DNA of 64,000 nt from Moritella sp. F3 (GTDB taxonomy: Bacteria; Pseudomonadota; Gammaproteobacteria; Enterobacterales; Moritellaceae): contig NZ_BLRL01000017.1 in the NCBI RefSeq assembly GCF_015082335.1, positions 26,004 through 90,003 of the forward strand. The letters run 5' to 3'. The notes under the pieces were generated by a model, which was not told the DNA's origin, ran no database searches, and saw only the letters and a program-made list of their open reading frames with translations. The translations under genes were made by a program, and so were the position numbers. This document shows, piece after piece, positions 1 to 12,677 of this stretch (its first letter is position 1; each line of letters opens with the position of its first letter).

Positions 1-1
1 G

Positions 2-448
2 GTATTCATGCATGCAACGATCTATACCAGTGTTCAAACTCGCTGTCAGGGAATTCATGTATTAACGTATAACGCACTACCGTGTCTTGTTGCTTCAGTA
101 CTGTTACTTGTTGTCGGCGCATTTGTAGAGCAACCAGACTTCGCTACATTCACATTAACGTCTTGGTTATCGGTTATTTACCTTGGTGCTATCGCTGGTA
201 TTGGCGGCATCATGGCTTATTTCCAACTGAATAAAGTAGCAAGTCCATTCCAAGCATCGATCTGTTTCTTGGTATTCCCTGTGATTGCACTTGGCTTAGA
301 CAGTGTGGTTAACGGCAGAACGATTAGTCACGAATCACTGTTCATGATGGTCCTGTTAACGGCGGGTGTTTTACTGTGTAAATTACCGCTTGAATTAATC
401 AGTAAACGTTTAACAAAAACAACCGTTAAAGTAGAAAAATCATCATAA
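2..448 (+). CDS. EamA/DMT-family transporter, C-terminal part
   Basis: The reading frame is open to the left window edge, so this is the 3' part of a gene; the first in-frame ATG, at 8, need not be its start. The visible 146 residues are strongly hydrophobic, with about four membrane-spanning stretches (around residues 20-40, 50-72, 78-97 and 107-126), followed by a short basic, cytoplasm-like tail. The spacing of helices, with a small-residue-rich AIAGIGGIMAYF segment, fits the second half of a 10-TM drug/metabolite transporter. Substrate is unknown. Family is inferred from membrane pattern and sequence feel; the N-terminal half lies outside the window. Confidence 0.7.
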   Translation, partial: VFMHATIYTSVQTRCQGIHVLTYNALPCLVASVLLLVVGAFVEQPDFATFTLTSWLSVIYLGAIAGIGGIMAYFQLNKVASPFQASICFLVFPVIALGLDSVVNGRTISHESLFMMVLLTAGVLLCKLPLELISKRLTKTTVKVEKSS

Positions 449-522
449 CTCATCACTCTAATACGTTAGTCACGCGACGTATGTCATAAGTTTAAATCAG
501 TGTAAATAGAGAGAAAGCTAAA

Positions 523-1233
523 ATGAAAAAAGTACTATTATCCATCATCACGGTTTCTACAATCATGGCGACACCATTAGCCAGTGCCAACAATGATTTT
601 ACTTATGTTTCAGCTGGTCTACAGTTTGGTAAGGCAGATGATGCGCTCTTTGATAATGAGCAAGTGGAAAGCGCGTTAGGTGGCTTCCTCGACGCATCTT
701 GGAACTTCTATGACAATGTATTTGCTAGCTACAGTATCAGTTATAGCTCTTTTGATGGAGAAGGATGGGCAAGAGCTTGGACTAATGGCACGAGTTCAGG
801 CTCTGAATCTGGACAAGATTATTTTTCGACTACAAAACAATATTATTCAGTCGGCTATTTCATGCCGATGAATAAATTTACCCCTTACGTATCGCTGGGT
901 TATGCCGATTACAAATTAGCTGGATCTGTGTATGAATTCTCAATGGTACCTGGTCCAGGTACCATTGAGAAGTACAGTGACAAAATTGGTGGCGCAGCCG
1001 GTGAAATTGGTACTTATATACAAGTAACGAAAAACTATAAAATGAAATTCTCATACAACTATGCTGCGTTAGAAGAAAGTGGCGTTAAAATTAAAATAAA
1101 TGAATTTTATTTTGGTAATGATTATGCGTTTGCTGACAATTGGTCTGCGGTCGCCAACATCAGTTACCGTGATATAGGCACAATCAACACCAATGAAATA
1201 TCTACGCAGCTTGGTGTTAAATATAATTTTTAA
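523..1233 (+). CDS. Outer-membrane beta-barrel protein, porin-like, 236 aa
   Basis: A typical Sec signal peptide (residues 1-22, cleavage after ATPLASA) is followed by alternating aromatic/polar strands rich in Tyr, Phe, Gly and Ser. The protein ends in KYNF, the terminal Phe being the usual recognition signal for the BAM complex. Length and strand count suggest a small 8-10-strand barrel; any transport role is unknown. A GAGAG-type ribosome binding site lies 8 bases before the ATG. The gene stands alone: the upstream transporter ends 74 bases before and the thiamine operon converges from the right. Oddity: codons 139-149 contain a perfect palindrome of two 17-base arms around a single T (listed separately), encoding a Pro/Gly-rich segment that probably forms a loop. 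Confidence 0.75.
   Translation: MKKVLLSIITVSTIMATPLASANNDFTYVSAGLQFGKADDALFDNEQVESALGGFLDASWNFYDNVFASYSISYSSFDGEGWARAWTNGTSSGSESGQDYFSTTKQYYSVGYFMPMNKFTPYVSLGYADYKLAGSVYEFSMVPGPGTIEKYSDKIGGAAGEIGTYIQVTKNYKMKFSYNYAALEESGVKIKINEFYFGNDYAFADNWSAVANISYRDIGTINTNEISTQLGVKYNF
937..971. repeat. Perfect 35-base palindrome inside the outer-membrane gene
   Basis: The left arm TTCTCAATGGTACCTGG (937-953) is the exact reverse complement of 955-971, with T954 as the only unpaired base. It is in frame and encodes FSMVPGPGTIE. Such a long perfect dyad inside coding DNA is uncommon; it could extrude as a cruciform or fold in mRNA. Confidence 0.95.
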
Positions 1234-1289
1234 AGTCTTTGTTCATGTGTGATCAAATGTAAAACAGCACCACTTTAAAATACCAAGAA

Positions 1290-1322
1290 TAGGCTGCGTT
1301 CACGCTATATGATAGCAGCCTA
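1290..1322. terminator. Stem-loop between convergent genes
   Basis: TAGGCTGC (1290-1297) pairs perfectly with GCAGCCTA (1315-1322) across a 17-base loop. It lies between the ends of the outer-membrane gene and thiH, which converge. A weak T-rich stretch follows on each side, so it may serve as a bidirectional terminator. The call rests on position and structure only. Confidence 0.4.
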
Positions 1323-1329
1323 CACACCA

Positions 1330-2451
1330 TTATTTTAGAGCCGTTAACGACCTATCCCAATCTTTCCAAACAACTTCTAAACCCATTGCCTTGACTAAAT
1401 CTGCCATTTCAGCAGGTGAACGGTCATCATCAATTTCAAACTGCTCTAATGCCTTGTCTGTATCATCAGAATAACCACCCGGTTGGGTTTTCGAGCCAGC
1501 GCTAATACTGGTGATCCCCAACGGAATGACATTGTCACGAAAATGCTCTGACTCTCGGGTTGATAACGACAGTTCAACATCAGGGTTAAATAATCGGTAG
1601 GCACAAATCAGCTGTACTAACTGGCGATCATTCATAATCGATTTAGGCTGAAACGCACCTTCACAGGGTCTTAAACGTGGAAAAGAAATTGAATACTTGG
1701 TTTGCCAATAACGTTTCTGTAAGTAATCTAAATGTGCTGCAACGTGAAAACAATCAGTGCGCCATTCATCCAAACCAATTAATGCACCCAATCCCATTTT
1801 ATGAATACCCGCTTTACCTAAACGATCAGGCGTATCTATCCGATATTTAAAATCAGACTTCTTACCCTTAATATGATGCTCTGCATAGGTACGGGGATTA
1901 TAGGTTTCTTGATAGACTAGTACCGAGTCAAGACCAAGTTCTTTTAATTCTTCATAGTCAGCTTGCTCTAACGGTTGTACTTCCAACGATAGATGTGAGA
2001 ACTGCGATTTTAATTCAGTAAATACCTGGCGAAAATACGGCATGCCGACCTTACGCTCTGACTCACCAGCCACTAATAATAAGTGATCAAAACCCATCTT
2101 CTTAATCGCTTTCGCTTCACTGTTTAACTGCGTCATGTCCAGCGTGGTTCGACGGATCTTGTTATGCATTGAAAAACCACAATAAGTACAAATATTAGAG
2201 CACATATTAGAGAGGTACAGCGGCACATAGAATTGGATAGTATTACCAAAACGTTGTCGGGTTAACTCGACACTCCGCTGCGCCATCTGCTCAAGAAAGG
2301 GGTCAGCCGCTGGTGAGATCAACGCTTGAAAGTCATCAAGGTCGAGCCTCGATTTAGCTAATGCCCGCTCAACATCAGCCGCAGTCTTGGCATAAATAGA
2401 TAAGCGTATATCATCCCAATCTAATTGTTGTAATTGCTCATAAAAGCTCAT
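1330..2451 (-). CDS. thiH: 2-iminoacetate synthase ThiH (radical SAM)
   Basis: ThiH cleaves tyrosine by radical S-adenosylmethionine chemistry to give dehydroglycine (2-iminoacetate) and p-cresol, supplying the glycine-derived part of the thiazole ring to ThiG. The radical-SAM cluster motif CxxxCxxC is present as C84-S-N-I-C88-T-Y-C91, followed by GFS. Its 373 residues match the usual 370-380, so it looks complete. It is the last gene of the thiamine operon, 23 bases after thiG. Use of tyrosine-dependent ThiH rather than glycine oxidase ThiO is typical of facultative anaerobes, which agrees with the TMAO respiration genes in this window. Confidence 0.96.
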   Translation of the reverse strand: MSFYEQLQQLDWDDIRLSIYAKTAADVERALAKSRLDLDDFQALISPAADPFLEQMAQRSVELTRQRFGNTIQFYVPLYLSNMCSNICTYCGFSMHNKIRRTTLDMTQLNSEAKAIKKMGFDHLLLVAGESERKVGMPYFRQVFTELKSQFSHLSLEVQPLEQADYEELKELGLDSVLVYQETYNPRTYAEHHIKGKKSDFKYRIDTPDRLGKAGIHKMGLGALIGLDEWRTDCFHVAAHLDYLQKRYWQTKYSISFPRLRPCEGAFQPKSIMNDRQLVQLICAYRLFNPDVELSLSTRESEHFRDNVIPLGITSISAGSKTQPGGYSDDTDKALEQFEIDDDRSPAEMADLVKAMGLEVVWKDWDRSLTALK

Positions 2452-2474
2452 GTTTAACCCTTAAATTAGCGTGA

Positions 2475-3284
2475 TTATAGATCTAAAAATGCAGTCAACG
2501 GACTCGATGCCACAGCCGTTCTCGCCTGAGCTCCTAAGCCAGCTAAATAAGCTTGGCGACCGGCCTGCACGGCTAAGGCAAACGCTTTACTCATTGCCAC
2601 AGGATCTTTAGCTACTGCGATAGCTGTATTCACCAATACCGCATCCGCACCCATTTCCATTGCTAGCGCCGCATGAGATGGTGCACCGATACCTGCATCG
2701 ACAATAACTGGCACCCTAGATTGCTCAATAATAATTTCCAAAAATTCAGCCGTGCGGATACCTTTATTCGAGCCAATTGGTGCGCCTAATGGCATCACAG
2801 CAGCAGTACCCACTTCTTCTAAGCGTTTGCACAATACCGGGTCAGCATGAATATAAGGCAACACATGAAAACCATCTCGAACAAGTTGCTCTGTAGCTTT
2901 TAAGGTTTCAATCGGGTCTGGCAGTAAATACTTTGGATCAGGATGAATTTCTAATTTAACCCAATTGGTTTGCAATGCTTCACGTGCAAGGTGCGCAGCA
3001 TAGACAGCTTCTTTTGCATCACGTGCGCCCGATGTATTAGGTAATAGATTCATACCCGCAGCGATAAGCGGTTTCAGAATATCATCATCTTGATTGGCTA
3101 AATCAATACGCTTTAATGCCATAGTGACAAGCTGAGATTGCGATGCGATTAAGGCTTCAGCCATTATTTTTTGATCGCTAAATTTACCCGTACCAGTGAA
3201 TAAGCGAGATGAGAATATTTTATCTGCAATGACAAGTTCATCGCTTGGTAATGATAATACTGAGTTTAAAGGTAATACTGACAT
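2475..3284 (-). CDS. thiG: Thiazole synthase ThiG
   Basis: ThiG condenses 1-deoxy-D-xylulose 5-phosphate, dehydroglycine and sulfur carried by ThiS thiocarboxylate to form the thiazole phosphate of thiamine. The 269-residue protein shows the expected (beta/alpha)8 landmarks: FTGTGKF near residue 30, the WVKLEIHPDPKYLLPD segment carrying the Schiff-base lysine, and the phosphate-binding VDAGIGAPSHA and GADAVLVNTAIA motifs. It is about a dozen residues longer than the E. coli enzyme, mostly at the N terminus. The ATG directly follows the thiS stop codon, so the two are probably translationally coupled. Confidence 0.96.
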   Translation of the reverse strand: MSVLPLNSVLSLPSDELVIADKIFSSRLFTGTGKFSDQKIMAEALIASQSQLVTMALKRIDLANQDDDILKPLIAAGMNLLPNTSGARDAKEAVYAAHLAREALQTNWVKLEIHPDPKYLLPDPIETLKATEQLVRDGFHVLPYIHADPVLCKRLEEVGTAAVMPLGAPIGSNKGIRTAEFLEIIIEQSRVPVIVDAGIGAPSHAALAMEMGADAVLVNTAIAVAKDPVAMSKAFALAVQAGRQAYLAGLGAQARTAVASSPLTAFLDL

Positions 3285-3482
3285 TTAGCCTCCTGCTATC
3301 GCTTGGAATAAAGTAACTTGATCATTTTCTGACAACTGAAAATCGTCCCACTTTTGACGCGTAATAATGGCTTGATTTACCGCCACTGCGATGCCTTTCT
3401 CAGGCTGCTCGAGTGCTAGTAACAGTGACGAAATTGTCGTCACTGTTACTGTCTTAATTTCATCATTAATGATTAATTTCAT
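3285..3482 (-). CDS. thiS: Sulfur carrier protein ThiS
   Basis: A 65-residue ubiquitin-fold sulfur carrier. The C-terminal Gly-Gly (FQAIAGG) is the site adenylated by ThiF and converted to the thiocarboxylate that donates sulfur to ThiG. The pattern MKLIINDE...VAVNQAII...VTLFQAIAGG matches the family. It abuts thiG with no gap. A 95-base spacer containing a perfect 15-bp hairpin separates it from thiF, an unusual gap in an otherwise tight operon. Confidence 0.95.
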   Translation of the reverse strand: MKLIINDEIKTVTVTTISSLLLALEQPEKGIAVAVNQAIITRQKWDDFQLSENDQVTLFQAIAGG

Positions 3483-3529
3483 CTTCTATCCTATTTCTCA
3501 TATCGCTTATCGACATGCGATTATGTAAT

Positions 3530-3563
3530 TAAATAGTTAATTAACCGTTTAATTAACTATTTA
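3530..3563 (-). other. Perfect 15-bp AT-rich hairpin in the thiF-thiS gap
   Basis: TAAATAGTTAATTAA (3530-3544) and its exact reverse complement (3549-3563) flank a four-base loop. It sits inside the thiamine operon just before thiS. There is no GC core or U-tract on the minus strand, so a terminator is unlikely; an mRNA processing or stability element is possible. Confidence 0.6.
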
Positions 3564-3577
3564 TATTTTTTCTATAT

Positions 3578-4348
3578 TCAGTGAATGGCGCACACACTGC
3601 AGTCGGGATCTTTCGCAACCGATAAATGCTGCCACAGCAGCCTCCTGCCATCAAAACGCATCAAACGATTAAGTGAAGACACAGGCATACCAGTTAAATG
3701 CTTTATCGCTTCCAGAGCCTGTAATGAACCAACAATACCCACCAGTGGACCAAGTACGCCTGAAGTACTACAGTTATTCACTTCCGCTGTTTCATCAAAA
3801 GGATATAAACAGTGGTAGCACGCAGAATCAACATCCTGTGCGTTAAACGAGATCAACTGCCCTTCCATACGAATACCAGCTCCAACAATTAACGGCAGTT
3901 TCTGCATGACACATATTTTATTTATCACCTGTCTCGTCGGCATGTTGTCGCTACAATCAATGACTAAATCAACATCAACCAGCACTTCAGCCATTTGATT
4001 ATTAGCGCTATCAAGCGTGAGCCTCTTTGGGATAGCTGTCACATGAATATGCGGGTTAAGCTGTGTTAAAGCTGCTTTAGCCGCACTCACTTTGGTTTGC
4101 TTTAATTGTTGCTGAGTAAAAATAATTTGTCGTTGCAGATTCGTTAACTCAACCTGATCATCGTCGACTATAACTAAATGACCAACACCAGCAGCAGCTA
4201 AATACAAGGCGACGGGTGCGCCAAGTCCACCAACACCAACAATGAGTACCTTGGCATTACGTAGTGCTAACTGCCCTTTCTCACCCACATCTTCAAGCAG
4301 TAAGTGCGCGCTATAACGCATGTATTCCTGATCACTTAATGCTGCCAT
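3578..4348 (-). CDS. thiF: ThiS adenylyltransferase ThiF
   Basis: E1-like enzyme that adenylates the C-terminal glycine of ThiS using ATP and helps transfer sulfur from IscS. Visible features are the nucleotide-binding VGVGGLGAPVALYLAAAGVG near residues 38-57, the DDDQVELTNLQRQ segment, zinc-ligand pairs CYHC and CSVC, and the NNCSTSGVLGP segment with the conserved active cysteine. I chose the ATG at 4348, one base past the thiE stop, because MAALSDQEYMRYS aligns with E. coli ThiF; a GTG at 4363 is in frame but lacks a ribosome binding site. The protein is 256 residues, normal for ThiF. Confidence 0.93.
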   Translation of the reverse strand: MAALSDQEYMRYSAHLLLEDVGEKGQLALRNAKVLIVGVGGLGAPVALYLAAAGVGHLVIVDDDQVELTNLQRQIIFTQQQLKQTKVSAAKAALTQLNPHIHVTAIPKRLTLDSANNQMAEVLVDVDLVIDCSDNMPTRQVINKICVMQKLPLIVGAGIRMEGQLISFNAQDVDSACYHCLYPFDETAEVNNCSTSGVLGPLVGIVGSLQALEAIKHLTGMPVSSLNRLMRFDGRRLLWQHLSVAKDPDCSVCAIH

Positions 4349-4349
4349 T

Positions 4350-5846
4350 TTAATTACGCTCACAAACTAAAGTAGATACAGGTGTCGGCTCCGTAATCAC
4401 TAATAAATCAGCGATTGCTTGCTTATAATCTGCAGCACGAGTAATTGCCGTCACAACTGCAACACTACCGACACCAGTCGCAGCCACTTGTGGCGCACGC
4501 GCGATGCTAATTCCACCGATAGCGACCAAAGGATAATCTTGCATTAAATCAGCATAACGCTGTAGACGCTGTAACCCTTGTGGTTTTGATGGCATATCTT
4601 TGGTTACCGTCGGGTAGATATGACCAAGGGCGATATAACTGGGTTTTATTTGATGGGCACGTAATATTTCATAATAACCATGCGTACTCAGGCCTAGCTT
4701 TAAGCCAGCCTGTTTGATTGCGACAAAATCGGCAATCAACATATCTTCTTGGCCAAGATGAACTCCGTAAGCACCGTGTTCAATGGCTAATTGCCAGTAG
4801 TCATTGATGAACAGACGAGCTTGATACTGACGGCCTAAAGCCACTGCCGCTTTTACATCTTCAACGACTTCCGCTGGTGTTTTATTTTTGATCCGTAGCT
4901 GCAAGGTTTTAACCCCCTGCTGCAATACCTTCTCTAGCCATGCAACTGTATCCACGACTGGATATAGTCCAAGGCGGTTGGTATCGCAAGGTGCAAAATC
5001 ATAAGCTAACTGCATTTGTTGCGCTAAGCCAAGCTGATCACCTAATACTGTATTAGGTAACACAACTTGGGGAAAATATTCTCGGTCGGTTGGCCAAATC
5101 GCTGCGGCTTGATTTAAATACGCTCTGGCGACAACAAGTGCATCATCAACCGGATAATCTTGACCAATGACAGTTGCTAGGGCTGCAGAAAAAACACCGC
5201 AATGTTCAGCGTCACTTAATGAATTGAGTCTCATGATCGGTGAGGATAATAAAATTTCACGCTCAGCATCGATATAGATATCTAACATGACAGACAGTTG
5301 CTGTTCATCTTCACCGTATTTGTTACTGTTAACTAGGGTATCGTTTGTAAAAATAGCTTTCGCACAAACGCCTTTTACGCCGGAGTTCAACAGTAAGTTG
5401 ATCGATTTTTTAGTTGTACTAAATAAATCGGCCGCATCAACGCTCGTTTCATCTTGCGTTAATATCAATACATCAACGAGTGGCAATAAGCCTGTTTGAA
5501 TGGCCGCGATTAATCCATAATTAGCGTTAACCATCTCTGCTAACGTGATAGTTAACGGCTCATAGATAACGTGTAATGCTGGGTAGCACTGCTTATAATC
5601 TTGTAAAAAACGAACTAAAATATCAATATGCGATGCAGTGTCTAGTACGCCAACCTTAATAGCAGCGGGCATAGCGGCGGTACTTAACACTGCGAGCTCA
5701 GCAGAAAAATCTTCATCAGATAAGCATGCTGTAGAAACATGGTAACCACGCCCATCTAATGCATTAATCGTTTTAATATCGGCTTGATTCGTCGCATGAT
5801 CACGAGCAGTAAAGCTCGCGATAGTCCAAATAATGGCTTCAGTCAT
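4350..5846 (-). CDS. thiE: Thiamine-phosphate synthase ThiE with degenerate ThiD-like N-terminal domain
   Basis: The C-terminal third (from about residue 295) is a full ThiE, which joins HMP pyrophosphate and thiazole phosphate: YPVVDTVAWLEKVL, LQLRIKNKTP, LFINDYW, GVHLGQEDM, LGLSTHG, YIALGHIYPTVTKDM and VAIGGIS are all present. The first ~270 residues resemble HMP-phosphate kinase ThiD (NQADIKTINALDGRGYHV matches its AGIQADLKT...G region), but the SGGAG nucleotide loop is lost and the C-terminal GTGC motif reads CGVFS, so the anion-hole cysteine is missing. The kinase half is therefore probably inactive or regulatory. I start at ATG 5846, just after the thiC stop; an in-frame ATG at 5894 would overlap thiC. 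The length is 498 aa. Confidence 0.9.
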   Translation of the reverse strand: MTEAIIWTIASFTARDHATNQADIKTINALDGRGYHVSTACLSDEDFSAELAVLSTAAMPAAIKVGVLDTASHIDILVRFLQDYKQCYPALHVIYEPLTITLAEMVNANYGLIAAIQTGLLPLVDVLILTQDETSVDAADLFSTTKKSINLLLNSGVKGVCAKAIFTNDTLVNSNKYGEDEQQLSVMLDIYIDAEREILLSSPIMRLNSLSDAEHCGVFSAALATVIGQDYPVDDALVVARAYLNQAAAIWPTDREYFPQVVLPNTVLGDQLGLAQQMQLAYDFAPCDTNRLGLYPVVDTVAWLEKVLQQGVKTLQLRIKNKTPAEVVEDVKAAVALGRQYQARLFINDYWQLAIEHGAYGVHLGQEDMLIADFVAIKQAGLKLGLSTHGYYEILRAHQIKPSYIALGHIYPTVTKDMPSKPQGLQRLQRYADLMQDYPLVAIGGISIARAPQVAATGVGSVAVVTAITRAADYKQAIADLLVITEPTPVSTLVCERN

Positions 5847-5853
5847 TAAATTA

Positions 5854-7896
5854 TTATTCCACGTTTTCGGTTGTAGATTCTGGTACACGGCCATTTACTG
5901 CATCATGTGTAGGAGGCAGGTATAACTCTGCGCCGTGCTTTTTAAACTCTTCAGACATCTGCTGCATGCCTTTTTCAGCATCAATTACAGCGACGTCATC
6001 GATCAGAACGACTTCATCAAGTAATTGAATTTTTATCTTTTCTTGATTGGCAGTGTAATCACGTACATCTTGGGATATTTTCATTGAACAGAATTTAGGG
6101 CCACACATAGAGCAGAAATGCGCAACCTTACCCGATTCTTGCGGGATATTTTCATCGTGATAAGCACGTGCAGTATCAGGGTCTAAAGCGAGGTTAAACT
6201 GATCATTCCAACGGAATTCAAAACGAGCCTTTGACATCGCATTGTCACGGATTTGAGCACCCGGAAAACCTTTGGCCAAATCAGCTGCATGAGCAGATAT
6301 TTTATAGGTGATCATGCCTTGCTTAACATCTTCTTTATTCGGTAAGCCTAAATGTTCTTTGGGCGTTACGTAACACAACATAGCACAACCGTACCAACCG
6401 ATTTGCGCAGCACCAATACCCGAGGTAAAGTGATCATAACCTGGGGCGATATCTGTCGTTAGTGGGCCTAAAGTATAAAATGGCGCTTCATGACAAATAT
6501 CGAGTTGTTTTTCAACATTCTCTTTAATCATGTGCATTGGGATATGACCAGGGCCTTCGATAATAACTTGCACATCTTGCTGCCAAGCTACTTTAGTCAG
6601 CTCTCCGAGCGTTTGTAATTCAGCAAATTGCGCTTCATCATTGGCATCAGCCGCAGAACCCGGGCGCATACCATCACCTAACGACAGTGATACATCGTAT
6701 GCTTTACAAATCGCACAAATTTCTTCGAAATGATCATAAGCAAAGTTTTCTTTATGGTGTGTTAAACACCATTTCGCCATAATCGATCCACCTCGAGAAA
6801 CGATCCCGGTAAGACGTTTTGCAGTCATCGGCACATAACGCAATAATACCCCAGCATGGATCGTGAAGTAATCAACCCCCTGCTCAGCTTGTTCGATCAA
6901 CGTATCACGGAAGACTTCCCAAGTAAGATCCTCGGCGATCCCATTTACCTTCTCTAAGGCTTGATAGATCGGAACTGTGCCGATCGGAACAGGTGAATTA
7001 CGCAGGATCCACTCACGGGTTTCATGAATATTACGGCCTGTGGATAAGTCCATCACCGTGTCAGCACCCCAGCGTGTAGCCCATACGAGCTTCTCCACTT
7101 CCTCTTCAATCGACGATGTCACTGACGAATTACCAATATTGGCATTCACTTTAACTAAAAAATTACGGCCGATGATCATTGGCTCAGATTCAGGGTGATT
7201 AATGTTAGCAGGAATGATCGCACGACCACGGGCGACTTCTTCTCGAACAAATTCAGGAGTAATAAGATCCGGAATACTCGCACCAAAATCATTACCGGCA
7301 TGTTGCTTTAATAACAGCTCATTGCGGATCAACTCGCGCCCCATGTTTTCACGGATCGAGATATATTCCATTTCCGGAGTGATGATACCGTTACGCGCAT
7401 AATGCATCTGAGTAACGTTTTGGCCATCGATCGCTTTAAGTGGTTTAGGTAGATGTTCGAAACGAATATGGTCGATACCATCGTCTGCAAGACGTTGCTG
7501 AGCAAACTGTGAAGTAACGATTTCGAGTTCTTCAATATCGTTACGTTCTGCAATCCAGCCTTGCCTTAATTTAGGTAAACCTTGATGCACGTTAATTTCA
7601 ATCGCAGGATCGGTATAGGCACCTGAAGTATCGTAGATTGGGATGGATTCGTTGTATTCATATACAGGTTCATCTTTACTGCCTGCAACTAGCGTTTCAT
7701 CAAGATTAATCTTGCGCATCGCGACTCTTAAATCATCACGGCTGCCAGTGAGATGGATTTTTTCGGAATTTGGAAAGGGTTCACAACTGAGGTTGTTAAT
7801 AAATTCTTGGGCGTTTTCACGGTTTTCACGACGTGTAGGTTTTTTGGATTTATCTAGATTTGTATTGCTGTTGGTATTTATATTATTAGCAGACAT
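5854..7896 (-). CDS. thiC: Phosphomethylpyrimidine synthase ThiC
   Basis: ThiC rearranges aminoimidazole ribotide to hydroxymethylpyrimidine phosphate by radical SAM chemistry. The C-terminal iron-sulfur motif CSMCGPKFCSM (CxxCxxxxC) is intact, and core segments such as GADTVMDLSTGRNIHETREW and EGPGHIPMHMI are canonical. First gene of the operon. Two in-frame ATGs lie close together: the first (7905) touches the AAGGA ribosome binding site, while the one at 7896 has an ideal 8-base spacing, so I prefer 7896 (680 aa). A 155-base leader separates it from the TPP riboswitch, which presumably controls the whole thiCEFSGH operon. Confidence 0.96.
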   Translation of the reverse strand: MSANNINTNSNTNLDKSKKPTRRENRENAQEFINNLSCEPFPNSEKIHLTGSRDDLRVAMRKINLDETLVAGSKDEPVYEYNESIPIYDTSGAYTDPAIEINVHQGLPKLRQGWIAERNDIEELEIVTSQFAQQRLADDGIDHIRFEHLPKPLKAIDGQNVTQMHYARNGIITPEMEYISIRENMGRELIRNELLLKQHAGNDFGASIPDLITPEFVREEVARGRAIIPANINHPESEPMIIGRNFLVKVNANIGNSSVTSSIEEEVEKLVWATRWGADTVMDLSTGRNIHETREWILRNSPVPIGTVPIYQALEKVNGIAEDLTWEVFRDTLIEQAEQGVDYFTIHAGVLLRYVPMTAKRLTGIVSRGGSIMAKWCLTHHKENFAYDHFEEICAICKAYDVSLSLGDGMRPGSAADANDEAQFAELQTLGELTKVAWQQDVQVIIEGPGHIPMHMIKENVEKQLDICHEAPFYTLGPLTTDIAPGYDHFTSGIGAAQIGWYGCAMLCYVTPKEHLGLPNKEDVKQGMITYKISAHAADLAKGFPGAQIRDNAMSKARFEFRWNDQFNLALDPDTARAYHDENIPQESGKVAHFCSMCGPKFCSMKISQDVRDYTANQEKIKIQLLDEVVLIDDVAVIDAEKGMQQMSEEFKKHGAELYLPPTHDAVNGRVPESTTENVE

Positions 7897-8059
7897 AGCA
7901 TTCATTCCTTTAAATAAGATGATTGCTTGTCGTTGAGTATGGAGAGTGGTGATAAGACTATATTAGTTTAAGTCCAAATACAGCGGTAAATAAGATGTCA
8001 ATTGTTACAGATCCCCCGTACAAATTGGCAATATTATTAACGCTATTGTATTAATCACT

Positions 8060-8144
8060 CTTGTTTCCTTACGCAGGTATTAGCCTGATCAGGTTCCACG
8101 GATCCCATATTTAAATGGTCTCAGCCCTAAAGCACTCCGACAAG
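8060..8144 (-). promoter_or_regulatory. TPP riboswitch (THI element)
   Basis: The minus strand carries the classic core: GGAGTGC, then GGGCTGAGA, CTGATCAGGCTAATACCTGCG and AAGGAAACAAG. Closing helix P1 forms between CUUGU (8144-8140) and ACAAG (8064-8060). It lies 155 bases before thiC and should lower thiamine gene expression when thiamine pyrophosphate is abundant. No U-tract terminator is visible between it and thiC, so control of translation initiation is more likely than attenuation. Confidence 0.96.
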
Positions 8145-8153
8145 ATGTGTCAG

Positions 8154-8183
8154 AGTATAGACTGGTATAGCGTTAAAAAACAA
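8154..8183 (-). promoter_or_regulatory. Candidate promoter of the thiamine operon
   Basis: On the minus strand TTGTTT (8183-8178) and TATACT (8159-8154) are separated by 18 bases, placing transcription start a few bases before the riboswitch P1 helix. The -10 match is good and the -35 weak. Position is the main support. Confidence 0.45.
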
Positions 8184-8185
8184 GC

Positions 8186-8215
8186 AAAAAAAAGGCGCCC
8201 TATAAAGGGCGCCTT
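8186..8215 (-). terminator. rpoC operon terminator
   Basis: AAGGCGCCC and GGGCGCCTT pair perfectly over 9 bp with a 6-base loop, followed on the minus strand by a run of eight T. It lies about 80 bases after the rpoC stop and just before the thiC promoter region: a textbook intrinsic terminator ending the ribosomal protein/RNA polymerase operon. Confidence 0.93.
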
Positions 8216-8296
8216 CACTATTCAATAATAGTCAGCAAGTGAATCAGTGGGTCTGTCATCACTTGCTAACAACTTTAATTGCATTCAGCAAATCAA

Positions 8297-12580
<4,284 letters not shown>

Positions 12581-12611
12581 GTTTTTCTCCACTGGGAGTG
12601 AAAACTAAGCA

Positions 12612-12638
12612 GCCTCAACTCACAGAGTGAGTCGAGGC
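12612..12638 (-). other. Hairpin in the rpoB-rpoC spacer
   Basis: GCCTCAACTCAC and GTGAGTCGAGGC pair over 12 positions with one mismatch and a three-base loop. There is no U-tract, so it is not an intrinsic terminator; an mRNA processing or stabilising role is possible. Confidence 0.6.
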
Positions 12639-12677
12639 GCAGTGCTAATCAAAAATCAGAATTAACTCAAATTAGAG

